Source of the DNA: Paracoccaceae bacterium
GTDB lineage: Bacteria; Pseudomonadota; Alphaproteobacteria; Rhodobacterales; Rhodobacteraceae
Length of the DNA: 40,963 nt
Reading direction: 5' to 3'
Assembly (NCBI GenBank): GCA_030066855.1
Contig: JASJAU010000014.1
Coordinates: 1-40,963, forward strand
Below are positions 19,624 to 27,268 of the stretch, in pieces. Under the pieces are notes generated by a model. That model saw only the letters and a list, made by a program, of their open reading frames with translations. It made no database searches and was not told the origin of the DNA. The position numbers and the translations under genes are program-made. Position 1 is the first letter of the stretch. The number at the start of each line of letters is the position of its first letter.

Positions 19624-21095
19624 TGGCCGCATATGACGAGTTGATGGCGTTCCAGCGCGAGACCGAAGCGCTGGGACAGATCATGGGACGCCTCGGCTGG
19701 GATCAGGAGACGATGATGCCCTCCGGCGCCTCCGAGCAGCGGGCGGAAGAGATGGCCGCGCTAGCTGGCGTCCTCCACGCCCGCCGCATGGACCCCCGCA
19801 TCGGTGACTGGCTAGAAGCGGTGGCGCCAGACGACCTCGCCGGGCAAAGACAAGTCGCCGAAATCCGGCGGGAATATGAGCGCACGCAAAAGGTCCCGTC
19901 CGATCTCTCTTCCGCTATCGCTCGCACGACATCTCTGGCCCACCGCACCTGGGCCGAGGCGCGGGCGACCGAGGATTTTGACCTGTTCCGGCCCAAGTTG
20001 GAGGAGGTTCTGAGCCTCTCCCGCGAAAAGGCGTCGGCCCTGGCCGTAGGAGGCGATCTCTACGACGCGCTTCTGGAAGAGTTCGAGCCGGGCGCCACCG
20101 GCACCTCGCTTCAGGAGATGTTCGACGCGCTCCGTCCCCGCCTCGTCGCGCTCCGGGAAAAGGTGCTCGGCGCCGAACGGACGGTCGCGCCGCTGATCGG
20201 CACGTACGAGGAGCAGGGCCAGCTCGAAATCTCCCGCCGTCTGGCCCTCGCCTTCGGCTACGACACCAACCACGGGCGGATCGACAAGGCGGTCCATCCG
20301 TTCTCCTCCGGCTCCGGCCTCGACGTGCGGATCACCACGCGGACCGAGCCGGAGAACCCCTCGAACTGTTTCTATTCCACGATCCACGAGGTCGGCCACG
20401 CCGCCTACGAGCAGGGAATCGACCGCGCCTTCCTCCTCAGCCCTCTGGGCCGGGGCGTCTCGATGGGCGTGCACGAAAGCCAAAGCCGGATTTACGAGAA
20501 CCAGTTGGGGCGCTCCCGCGCCTTCACCGGTTGGCTGTTCGGGCAAGTCCGCGAGGTCTTCGGCGACGCGGGCGCCCCCGACGCGGAGGCCTTCTATGGC
20601 GCGATCAACCATTGCGCGCCCGGCTACATCCGGACCGAGGCGGATGAGGTGCACTACAACCTCCACATCGTGCTGCGTTTCGATCTGGAGCGGATGCTGA
20701 TCGACGGCCGGCTCGAAGCCGCCGATCTGCCGGAAGCATGGAACGCCCGGTTCGAGGCTGACTTCGGGCTAGCGGTCGACAAGCCGTCAAACGGCTGTTT
20801 GCAGGACGTCCACTGGTCCGAGGCGCTCTTCGGCTACTTCCCAACCTACACGCTGGGCAACGTCTACGCGGGATGCCTGCACGAAGCGCTCCGCGCGGAC
20901 CTGCCGGACCTCGACGAGACCCTGGCGGCGGGAGACCCGTCGCCGGCGACTGCCTGGCTCCGCGAGAAGCTCCAGCGCCACGGCGGCCTCTATGAGCCGG
21001 CGGATGTGATCGAGCGCGCGTCAGGCCGGAAGCCGGGCGTCGAGCCGCTCCTCGACTACCTCGAGGCTAAGTTCAGCGACATCTACGCCCTCTAG
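19623..21095 (+). CDS. M32-family metallocarboxypeptidase (Taq type)
   Basis: 490 residues, the usual length for family M32. The zinc motif HEVGH is at H255, E256 and H259, and the third ligand is Glu285 in MGVHESQSRIYEN. Other marks are DQETMMPSGASEQRA near the N-terminus, HPFSSG and DVRITTR before the zinc helix, and FPTYTLGNVYA towards the C-terminus. It removes C-terminal residues from peptides, probably in the cytoplasm, as no signal peptide is present. The start at 19623 abuts the ctaA stop. The DUF1801 gene converges with a 4-base 3' overlap. Confidence 0.95.
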   Translation: MAAYDELMAFQRETEALGQIMGRLGWDQETMMPSGASEQRAEEMAALAGVLHARRMDPRIGDWLEAVAPDDLAGQRQVAEIRREYERTQKVPSDLSSAIARTTSLAHRTWAEARATEDFDLFRPKLEEVLSLSREKASALAVGGDLYDALLEEFEPGATGTSLQEMFDALRPRLVALREKVLGAERTVAPLIGTYEEQGQLEISRRLALAFGYDTNHGRIDKAVHPFSSGSGLDVRITTRTEPENPSNCFYSTIHEVGHAAYEQGIDRAFLLSPLGRGVSMGVHESQSRIYENQLGRSRAFTGWLFGQVREVFGDAGAPDAEAFYGAINHCAPGYIRTEADEVHYNLHIVLRFDLERMLIDGRLEAADLPEAWNARFEADFGLAVDKPSNGCLQDVHWSEALFGYFPTYTLGNVYAGCLHEALRADLPDLDETLAAGDPSPATAWLREKLQRHGGLYEPADVIERASGRKPGVEPLLDYLEAKFSDIYAL

Positions 21096-21481
21096 GTCGG
21101 AGCCACCGGCCAATGGGCCCTGAGGTCGTCCAGCCCCGCTCGAATCAAATCCGCTAGGGCGTCCTGGTCGATGGCCGCCAGCCGCCGGACGTACCAGCAG
21201 CTCTTCCCGCGCCGGTGCGGGCCCAGCCGTTCGGCGATTTCGGGAAACTCGGTATATCCCGGAAGGATGTGGATCGAGAACTCCCGCGCCCCGGCGCCGA
21301 ATCCGGTGGCGAAGAAATCGCCCTCGCGCCCGCTGTCGTAGCGGTAGTGATACTGCCCGTAGCCGATGTTCCTGCCCCAAAGCTTTGGCTGCCAGCCCGT
21401 CACCTTCTGAAAGAGCGCGTCCAGCTCGACGGCCTCGGACCGGCGCGCCGGGTCCTTCAGTCGGGCGATCGGCTCCAGCAT
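21092..21481 (-). CDS. DUF1801 domain protein
   Basis: 129 residues starting MLEPIARLKDPARRSEAVEL. Recognisable DUF1801 features are the TGWQPKLWG turn, IGYGQYHYRYDSGREGDFF, a small-residue strand (FSIHILPGY) and a C-terminal helical tail (KSCWYVRRLAAIDQDALADL). The family resembles the frataxin/YdhG fold and has no firmly established biochemical function. An upstream in-frame extension would overlap the PaaI-type gene and is not used. The gene is antiparallel to its neighbours. Confidence 0.85.
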   Translation of the reverse strand: MLEPIARLKDPARRSEAVELDALFQKVTGWQPKLWGRNIGYGQYHYRYDSGREGDFFATGFGAGAREFSIHILPGYTEFPEIAERLGPHRRGKSCWYVRRLAAIDQDALADLIRAGLDDLRAHWPVAPT

Positions 21482-21533
21482 GGGATTGTCCTCGCTTTCG
21501 GGGCGGGGCAAGGATAGCGCGGAAGGAGGCCCC

Positions 21534-21956
21534 ATGCAGCCAAAGATGAGCGTCGAAGAGATCCGCTCCTTTCTCGAGATGGATTTCCCGCAGGTGCACG
21601 ACGGGTTCTCGGTTGACGAGGTAGGGCCGATGCGCGCCCGCGTTCGCCTGTCGCCGGGCCACGGAGAGTTGCGCCCCGGCGGCACTGTCTCAGGCCCCAC
21701 GCTCTTCACCCTCGCCGATCTCGGCGTCTATGTCGCCGCGCTGGCGATGATCGGGCCGAAAGCGCTGACCGTCACCACCAACGCCTCGATCGACTTCATG
21801 CGCAAACCGGCGCCGGGCCTCGACCTTGTGGCGGAAGTTGACCTGCTGAAGCTCGGGCGAGTCCTGATCGTGGGCGACGTGCATATGCGATCCGAAGGGC
21901 AGGAACAGGTTGTGGCCCGCGCGTCTTTAACCTACTCGATCCCGCCGAAGGACTGA
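21534..21956 (+). CDS. PaaI-type hotdog thioesterase
   Basis: 140 residues: MQPKMSVEEIRSFLEMDFPQ, with HGELRPGGTVSGPTLFTLAD as the hotdog core helix, then TTNASIDFMRKP and LDLVAEVDLLKLGR. The pattern of an N-terminal acid region, then G-VSGP-L-TLAD, then T-N-SIDF-RP is that of PaaI-like acyl-CoA thioesterases, which hydrolyse aromatic or short-chain acyl-CoA. AAGGAGGCCCC before the ATG at 21534 fixes the start. It is the last gene in this rightward run and has no clear operon partner, so the substrate is unknown. Confidence 0.87.
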   Translation: MQPKMSVEEIRSFLEMDFPQVHDGFSVDEVGPMRARVRLSPGHGELRPGGTVSGPTLFTLADLGVYVAALAMIGPKALTVTTNASIDFMRKPAPGLDLVAEVDLLKLGRVLIVGDVHMRSEGQEQVVARASLTYSIPPKD

Positions 21957-22037
21957 CGCCCTCCGGATACGAACAGTAAACAGAATGTTTCCAATCGGGC
22001 GCTCGCTTGCCGCGCCTCGACCCCTAAACTGATCGAC

Positions 22038-22181
22038 ATGGGGCTGGGGGGCCAAGCAATGCGCGACTGTATCCGGACGTTTCTGACCGATGAGAGAGGC
22101 GGCGTGCCCGCGGACTACGTGTTCCTGCTCGCGGGCGTCATCGGGATGATGATCGCTATCGTTTCCAGCATGGTGCTCTAA
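22038..22181 (+). CDS. Flp/Fap pilin-like micro-protein
   Basis: 47 residues if started at 22038, or 40 from the ATG at 22059, which follows a GGGGGG ribosome-binding site. After the second start it reads MRDCIRTFLTDERGGVPADY, then a hydrophobic helix VFLLAGVIGMMIAIVSSMVL. A charged FLTDE-GG-ADY lead into a single helix is the layout of Flp-type pilins, where the prepilin peptidase cuts before the A/YxFLLAG stretch and Glu5 is normally followed by Tyr. Here the conserved E is replaced by D. No tad/cpa pilus genes are in the window, so it is an orphan or part of a scattered locus. Confidence 0.65.
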   Translation: MGLGGQAMRDCIRTFLTDERGGVPADYVFLLAGVIGMMIAIVSSMVL

Positions 22182-22218
22182 CCGTCAGGCCCAAGCCCAT
22201 TTTGACATCCTAGGAGAT

Positions 22219-22262
22219 TGGACCGTCGAGCCGCGCCTTTGACTGGCCGTCGAGCCGGTCCA
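22219..22262. repeat. Inverted and direct repeat between the pilin-like gene and prs
   Basis: TGGACCG (22219-22225) is mirrored by CGGTCCA (22256-22262), and the 11-base unit CCGTCGAGCCG occurs at 22223-22233 and again at 22247-22257. The site lies beyond the 3' ends of two convergent genes. It may form a long hairpin acting as a bidirectional end of transcription; no T-tract supports this strongly. Confidence 0.45.
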
Positions 22263-22319
22263 GAGGCAGCGCGGCGGCCTGCGGCAGTATTCCGAGCTGG
22301 GGGGAATAAGAAGATCGGG

Positions 22320-23339
22320 TTATGCCGCCGTGTACATTCCGTCATAGATCGGTTCGAGCGTCTCGGGATCGAACAGGCTCGACACGCTGGTGCCATGCCA
22401 GATGTTCAGAATGGCTTGCGCGAAGATCGGCGCCATCGGCACTACACGGATGTTCTTGGCCGTCGCGACCCGGTCTGTCGCCTCAATCGAATCCGTAATT
22501 ACCAGGCTCTTCATCACCGAATTCGTCACCCGTTCGACCGCCGGGCCAGACAGCACCCCGTGGGTGATATAGGCGTGAACCTCCTTCGCCCCGGCCTCCA
22601 TCAACGTTTCCGCCGCCTTGCAAAGCGTCCCGGCCGTATCGACGATGTCGTCGACGATTATACAGACCCGGTCCTGCACGTCGCCAATCACGGTCATCTC
22701 AGCCACTTCACCCGCCTTTTCGCGCCGCTTGTCGACGATCGACAGCGGCGCGCCGATCCGCTGGGCCAGCTCGCGCGCGCGCGCCACGCCGCCCACGTCC
22801 GGCGATACCACGGTCACGCCGTCCAGCTTGCCGCGAAACTCGTTTTTGATGTCGAGAGCGAAGACCGGCGCGGCGTAAAGGTTGTCAACGGGAATATCGA
22901 AGAATCCCTGAATCTGCGCTGCGTGCAGGTCCATTGTCAGCACCCGCTCTATCCCCGCCGACACCATCATATTGGCGACCAGCTTGGCCGAAATCGGCGT
23001 CCGCGCTTTGGTTCGCCGATCCTGCCGCGCGTATCCGAAGTAGGGAACGACCGCCGTGATCCGGCTGGCCGACGAGCGCCGCAGCGCGTCGGCCATGATC
23101 AAGAGCTCCATCAGGTTGTCATTCGCCGGGTTCGACGTCGATTGCAGGATGAACATGTCCTCGCCGCGAACGTTCTCGAAGACCTCAACAAAGATTTCCG
23201 CGTCGTTGAACCGCTCCACCCGCGCGTCCACCAGACCGACATTCATACCCCTGTGCATTGAGAGCCTGCGTGTAACCGCTTTTGCAAGCGCGCGGTTGGC
23301 ATTGCCGGAGATGATCTTCGGTTCCTGGAGATTGGGCAT
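22320..23339 (-). CDS. prs: Ribose-phosphate pyrophosphokinase (PRPP synthetase)
   Basis: 339 residues making PRPP from ribose-5-phosphate and ATP for purine, pyrimidine, histidine and NAD synthesis. Landmarks are [14 protein letters not shown] at the start, [20 protein letters not shown], the flexible-loop region [53 protein letters not shown] and the PRPP-binding loop [11 protein letters not shown]. The start is placed at 23339, [10 protein letters not shown], the usual alphaproteobacterial N-terminus; a longer reading to 23393 is not needed. Transcription is divergent from the HCCA-isomerase gene. It is expressed constitutively in most bacteria. Confidence 0.96.
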   Translation of the reverse strand: MPNLQEPKIISGNANRALAKAVTRRLSMHRGMNVGLVDARVERFNDAEIFVEVFENVRGEDMFILQSTSNPANDNLMELLIMADALRRSSASRITAVVPYFGYARQDRRTKARTPISAKLVANMMVSAGIERVLTMDLHAAQIQGFFDIPVDNLYAAPVFALDIKNEFRGKLDGVTVVSPDVGGVARARELAQRIGAPLSIVDKRREKAGEVAEMTVIGDVQDRVCIIVDDIVDTAGTLCKAAETLMEAGAKEVHAYITHGVLSGPAVERVTNSVMKSLVITDSIEATDRVATAKNIRVVPMAPIFAQAILNIWHGTSVSSLFDPETLEPIYDGMYTAA

Positions 23340-23386
23340 GGGCAGCACTGTCCTGGTCGGGCCGTTTTCACGACGGATTCGTGACG

Positions 23387-23421
23387 TTGACACCGCCTAG
23401 CATGCGCCTAGGGTCTCGCAA
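23387..23421. promoter_or_regulatory. Overlapping divergent promoters for prs and the HCCA-isomerase gene
   Basis: Plus strand: TTGACA (23387-23392), 16-base spacer, TAGGGT (23409-23414), reading toward 23449. Minus strand: TTGCGA (23421-23416), 16-base spacer, TAGGCG (23399-23394), reading toward prs. The two overlap almost fully and enclose CCTAG-7-CTAGG, so the two -10 elements are near mirror images. Eye-matched only. Confidence 0.4.
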
Positions 23422-23448
23422 ACTCTCAATTGCCGCGCGCGAGGCCAA

Positions 23449-24048
23449 ATGCCCCATATCGACTACTATCTCGCAACGATTTCCCCCAACTGCTACCTCG
23501 CTGGGCGTCGCCCCGCCGAGGTGGCCGAGAAGCATGGGGCGACGATCACCTACAAGCCGCTTGGTATCATGGACCTCTTCGGGAGGACGGGCGGCACGCC
23601 GCCGGGCCAGCGCCATATCTCGCGCCAGGAATACCGACTGATCGAGATCGAGCGGTCCGCCAAGGTCGCCGGAATGCCAATCAATCCGAAGCCGGCCCAT
23701 TGGCCCACCAACCCGGCTCCGTCGTCATACGCCATAATAGCCGCGCAAGCCGCGGGCGGCGGCGACCTTGCCGGATTGGTCGCCGGGATAACTCGCGCCT
23801 GTTGGGCCGAGGAGAAGGACGTCGCCGACGACGTGGTCATCAAGGCCTGTCTGGAAGAGGCGGGATTCGATCCCTCGCTGGCCGACAGCGGGTTGCTCGC
23901 CGGGGCGCAGACCTATGAGCAGAACCTCGAGGATGCGGTGAATGCGGGCGTCTTTGGCGCGCCGTTCTTTGTCACCGATGATGGTGGCAGGTTCTGGGGC
24001 CAGGATCGGATCGGTCAGCTCGACATGTATCTTGCCGGGAAGCTCTGA
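23449..24048 (+). CDS. 2-hydroxychromene-2-carboxylate isomerase / DsbA-fold (kappa-GST-like) protein
   Basis: 199 residues with the family's thioredoxin/kappa-GST fold. The N-terminal active-site strand is YYLATISPNCYLAG, with Ser12 in the SP motif where the isomerase keeps its catalytic serine; Cys15 sits where others have Ser or Trp. The helical insert follows (EYRLIEIERSAKVAGMPINP), then the C-terminal VFGAPFFVTDDGGRFWGQDR, with the cis-proline GAPF. Real HCCA isomerases use glutathione in naphthalene breakdown. No aromatic pathway genes are nearby, so the native substrate is probably another glutathione adduct. The gene is single and divergent from prs. Confidence 0.85.
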   Translation: MPHIDYYLATISPNCYLAGRRPAEVAEKHGATITYKPLGIMDLFGRTGGTPPGQRHISRQEYRLIEIERSAKVAGMPINPKPAHWPTNPAPSSYAIIAAQAAGGGDLAGLVAGITRACWAEEKDVADDVVIKACLEEAGFDPSLADSGLLAGAQTYEQNLEDAVNAGVFGAPFFVTDDGGRFWGQDRIGQLDMYLAGKL

Positions 24049-24099
24049 TCGCCGCGCGGATCGGATGGCGGCGAAGCTGGAGATCGACCCAACGGTTGT

Positions 24100-25107
24100 C
24101 TAGCCGCCCGTATGGCTCATGTGCCGGCTGACCTGACCATCGGCCTGCTGGCGCGAATAGTCGAAGTCGTGTCCCTTGGGCTTGCGGTCGATTGCCGCCC
24201 GGATCGCCTCCTCCAGAAGCTGATCCGATTCCGACGCTCTCAAAGGCGCTCGCAGATCCGCCATGTCCTCCTGACCGAGGCACATGTAGAGCTCGCCGGT
24301 GCAGGTCAGGCGCACCCGGTTGCAGCTTTCGCAGAAGTTATGGGTGAGAGGGGTGATGAACCCGATCTGCTGCCCGGTCTCCTCGAGCCGGACATAGCGC
24401 GCTGGTCCACCTGTGCGGTGATCCAGATCGGTCAGTGTGAACCGCTCCCGCAGCTTGCCCCGCAGGTCCTTGAGCGACCAATATTGCCCGACCCGATCCT
24501 CGCCGCCGAGATCGCCCATCGGCATGACCTCGATGAACGTCAGGTCCATGTCCCGGCTGGCGCACCAGTCTGAGAGCGTGAAGAGCTCGTCCTCGTTGAA
24601 CCCTTTGAGCGCGACGGTGTTGATCTTGACCCGAAGCCCGGCCTTCTGCGCTGCGTCGATGCCCTTCAGCACTTGGGGCAGGCGGCCCCACCGGGTGACG
24701 CGGGCGAACTTGTCCTCGTCCAGAGTGTCGAGCGAAACGTTGATACGGCGCACGCCCGCGGCATAGAGATCGTCGGCGAACCGGGCGAGCTGCGAGCCGT
24801 TCGTCGTAACCGTAAGCTCCTTCAGAGCGCCGCTGTCGAGATGCCGCGACATCGACCGGAAGAAGGTCATGATATCCCGCCGCACCAGCGGCTCGCCGCC
24901 CGTGATCCTGAGCTTTTCAACGCCCATCCGCACGAAGGTCGAGCACATGCGGTCCAGCTCCTCCAGCGTCAGCAGCTCTTTCTTCGGCAGAAAGGTCATG
25001 TTCTCGGACATGCAGTAGACGCAGCGGAAATCGCAGCGGTCGGTGACCGAGACGCGGAGGTAGGTGATCGCGCGCGCGAAGGGGTCTATGAGCGGAGGCA
25101 TTTCCAT
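24100..25107 (-). CDS. moaA: GTP 3',8-cyclase (molybdenum cofactor synthesis protein A)
   Basis: 335 residues; a radical-SAM enzyme that turns GTP into 3',8-cyclo-GTP, the first step to molybdopterin. The SAM-cluster cysteines are C25, C29 and C32 in [11 protein letters not shown]. The second 4Fe-4S cluster uses the C-terminal [13 protein letters not shown] and YMCLG cysteines. [11 protein letters not shown] and [11 protein letters not shown] are also visible. The protein ends in SHTGG, the Gly-Gly tail required for activity. The start at 25107 gives [15 protein letters not shown] 25101 is possible. It stands alone, without other moa genes here. Confidence 0.96.
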   Translation of the reverse strand: MEMPPLIDPFARAITYLRVSVTDRCDFRCVYCMSENMTFLPKKELLTLEELDRMCSTFVRMGVEKLRITGGEPLVRRDIMTFFRSMSRHLDSGALKELTVTTNGSQLARFADDLYAAGVRRINVSLDTLDEDKFARVTRWGRLPQVLKGIDAAQKAGLRVKINTVALKGFNEDELFTLSDWCASRDMDLTFIEVMPMGDLGGEDRVGQYWSLKDLRGKLRERFTLTDLDHRTGGPARYVRLEETGQQIGFITPLTHNFCESCNRVRLTCTGELYMCLGQEDMADLRAPLRASESDQLLEEAIRAAIDRKPKGHDFDYSRQQADGQVSRHMSHTGG

Positions 25108-25114
25108 AACTGGT

Positions 25115-25143
25115 AACCTAATTTGACCAAGCCGGGGCCGCAA
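25115..25143 (-). promoter_or_regulatory. Probable moaA promoter
   Basis: Minus strand TTGCGG (25143-25138), spacer exactly 17, TAGGTT (25120-25115). Transcription would start about 7 bases on, close to 25108, directly at the first ATG (25107). If so the message is leaderless or starts at the second ATG (25101). No molybdenum-cofactor riboswitch fits in so short a leader. Confidence 0.5.
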
Positions 25144-25193
25144 GCAGCAACTCCGGTTGATCGCGGCCTGCCGGCGGACTACTCCTGGTGTCC

Positions 25194-25640
25194 ATGACGC
25201 GCCTGCTCCTCCCGCTGCCGATCCTCCTTGCCGCCTGCTCGCCGGGCTTGATCGACACGTCCGCCGCGGACCCGAAGCCCGCGCCGAGACCCGCCGCCGT
25301 GAATGATCTGCCGCCGCCGGCTAACGCCCGCACGGTCGAAGAGTTCGACACCTCCACCCAGGCGGATCGAGAGGCCGCCGCGACCGTTTCATCGCAAGGC
25401 ACGTTCATCGGAACGACGGTCGCGTCACTCGGCGATCCGGGGCGGCCCGGCTTCTGGATCGAGGCGCCGCTGATCACGGCCCCTGGCAAAGGCCGGGTTG
25501 TTTGGCCCGCGACGGGCGCCGAAGTCGAGCTTGACCTGATCCCCGGCGATGGGGGCGGCGGGCGCCTGTCGCTCGCTGCGCTCCGCCTCCTCGGCGTTCC
25601 GCTGACCGATCTGCCCACGGTCGAGGTCTATGCTTTCTGA
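25194..25640 (+). CDS. Conserved lipoprotein of unknown function
   Basis: 148 residues with a lipobox: [15 protein letters not shown], cysteine 15 following LLAA, so lipid attachment after signal peptidase II cleavage is expected. A proline/alanine-rich stretch follows ([17 protein letters not shown]), then a conserved globular part, [50 protein letters not shown] and the end TVEVYAF. I recognise the ASLGDP-RPGFW-E-PL pattern as typical of a Rhodobacterales lipoprotein often given a misleading enzyme name (D-galactarate dehydratase); there is no dehydratase domain. It could start at the GTG 25188. Its 3' end overlaps the ligase gene by 11 bases. Confidence 0.8.
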   Translation: MTRLLLPLPILLAACSPGLIDTSAADPKPAPRPAAVNDLPPPANARTVEEFDTSTQADREAAATVSSQGTFIGTTVASLGDPGRPGFWIEAPLITAPGKGRVVWPATGAEVELDLIPGDGGGGRLSLAALRLLGVPLTDLPTVEVYAF

Positions 25641-27267
25641 GACACGGCGGACAGTGCCCGCTGGTGACTGGTCCGAGATCCAGCGCGATTTCGTTTGGGA
25701 CGTGCCGTCGAATTTCAACATCGCAGACGCATGCTGCGCGTCCTGGGCGAAAGCCGATCCCGACCGAACGGCGATTATCGACATCGAGGAGGACGAGGTG
25801 CGGGAGGTCTGGACCTTCGCCCGACTGGACGACGCGGCGCGCCGTCTGGCCTCGGCCATGGCGGACGAGGGGGTCCGCCGTGGCGACCGTGTCGCGGTCC
25901 TTCTGACCCAATCGCCCGCGGTCATGGTCGCGCATTTCGCGGCGATGAAGCTCGGAGCGATCGTCCTGCCGCTCTTCACGCTTTTCGGGGAGGACGCGCT
26001 CGCCTTCCGGCTGGAGGACAGCGGCGCCGTTCTGGCCGTGACCGACGACGCGCAGATCGACAAGCTGATCGCCGCCGCGCGGGACACCGACCTCGCGTCC
26101 GTCATCACCACCGGCCAGCGCTCCGCCAAGGGGCATCCGCGGATCCAGCCGCTCTTCAGTGCATTGAAAAATAAGCCAATTGCAGACCCGGCCCCCGTCG
26201 GCGCCGACGACCCCGCCGTCCTGATCTACACCTCCGGCACGACCGGCCCGCCCAAGGGCGCGCTCCACGCGCACCGATTCCTGATCGGTCACCTGCCATC
26301 GGTCGAGATGCACCTCGAGCGCTTTCCCGTCGCCGGAGACGTCGCTTGGACGCCCGCTGACTGGGCCTGGATCGGGGGCCTGATGGACCTCGCCATGCCG
26401 TCGCTCTACTTCGGCGTGCCTCTAATCGCGCATCGCATGCGCAAGTTCGATCCCGAGGCGGCTTACCAGCTGATCGGAGCGGAGCGGATCAGCACGATGT
26501 TTCTGCCGCCCACAGCCCTGAAGCTGCTGCGGCAGGCGGAAGCGCCGAACAATCTGACCGTCCGTGCCATCGGCTCTGGCGGCGAGAGCCTGTCATCCGA
26601 CCTGTTGGCTTGGGGTCGGGAGGTGCTTGGCGCCCCAATCAACGAGCTATACGGCCAGACCGAGTGCAACCTCGTGGTGTCCTCCTCCGCAGGTCTTGAC
26701 GTCCTGAAGCCCGGCACGATGGGACAAGCGGTGCCGGGACATGAGGTGGCGATCATCGACTCAGCCGGGCACGAACTGCCCGTCGGCGAGATCGGCGAGA
26801 TCGCGGTCCGCCGCCCTGACCCGGTGATTTTTCTCGAGTACTGGAACCAGCCTCAAAAGACGGCGGACAAATTCATTGGCAACTGGCTCCGCACCGGCGA
26901 TCTGGGCTCCCGAGACGAGGAGGGGTATGTCACCTATGCCTCACGCGATGACGACGTGATCACCTCGGCGGGCTACCGCATCGGTCCGACCGAAATCGAG
27001 AACTGCCTGACCGGCGACCCGGATGTGGTCATTGCCGCTGCCGTCGGCCAGCCCGACCCGGTCCGGACCGAGGTCGTGATCAGCTTCGTGGTTCTGGCGG
27101 ATGGCGCGTCGCGGGAGGGTCTGGAGGCGCGGCTGATCCAGCGGGTCAAAGACCGCGTCAGCCCGCATGTGGCTCCGAGGCGCATTCACTTCGTGGAAAG
27201 CCTGCCGATGACGGCGACAGGAAAGATCATGCGCCGGTCGCTTCGCGAAGATCCTCCGAAGGACTAG
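25630..27267 (+). CDS. AMP-dependent acyl-CoA synthetase/ligase
   Basis: 545 residues of the ANL adenylating superfamily. Core motifs: the P-loop YTSGTTGPPKG (200-210), FLPPTALKLLRQA, the A5-like YGQTECN, and A7 LRTGDLGSRDEEGYVTYASR with DDVITSAGYRIGPTEIENCL. The C-terminal catalytic lysine is in TGKIMRR. The best fit is medium-chain or short branched acyl/propionyl-type CoA synthetase of the AcsM-like group, but the acid specificity cannot be read. It overlaps the upstream lipoprotein gene and converges on glmS with one base between stops. It could feed acyl-CoA to the leucine-type operon further right, but that is speculation. Confidence 0.9.
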   Translation: MLSETRRTVPAGDWSEIQRDFVWDVPSNFNIADACCASWAKADPDRTAIIDIEEDEVREVWTFARLDDAARRLASAMADEGVRRGDRVAVLLTQSPAVMVAHFAAMKLGAIVLPLFTLFGEDALAFRLEDSGAVLAVTDDAQIDKLIAAARDTDLASVITTGQRSAKGHPRIQPLFSALKNKPIADPAPVGADDPAVLIYTSGTTGPPKGALHAHRFLIGHLPSVEMHLERFPVAGDVAWTPADWAWIGGLMDLAMPSLYFGVPLIAHRMRKFDPEAAYQLIGAERISTMFLPPTALKLLRQAEAPNNLTVRAIGSGGESLSSDLLAWGREVLGAPINELYGQTECNLVVSSSAGLDVLKPGTMGQAVPGHEVAIIDSAGHELPVGEIGEIAVRRPDPVIFLEYWNQPQKTADKFIGNWLRTGDLGSRDEEGYVTYASRDDDVITSAGYRIGPTEIENCLTGDPDVVIAAAVGQPDPVRTEVVISFVVLADGASREGLEARLIQRVKDRVSPHVAPRRIHFVESLPMTATGKIMRRSLREDPPKD

Positions 27268-27268
27268 C

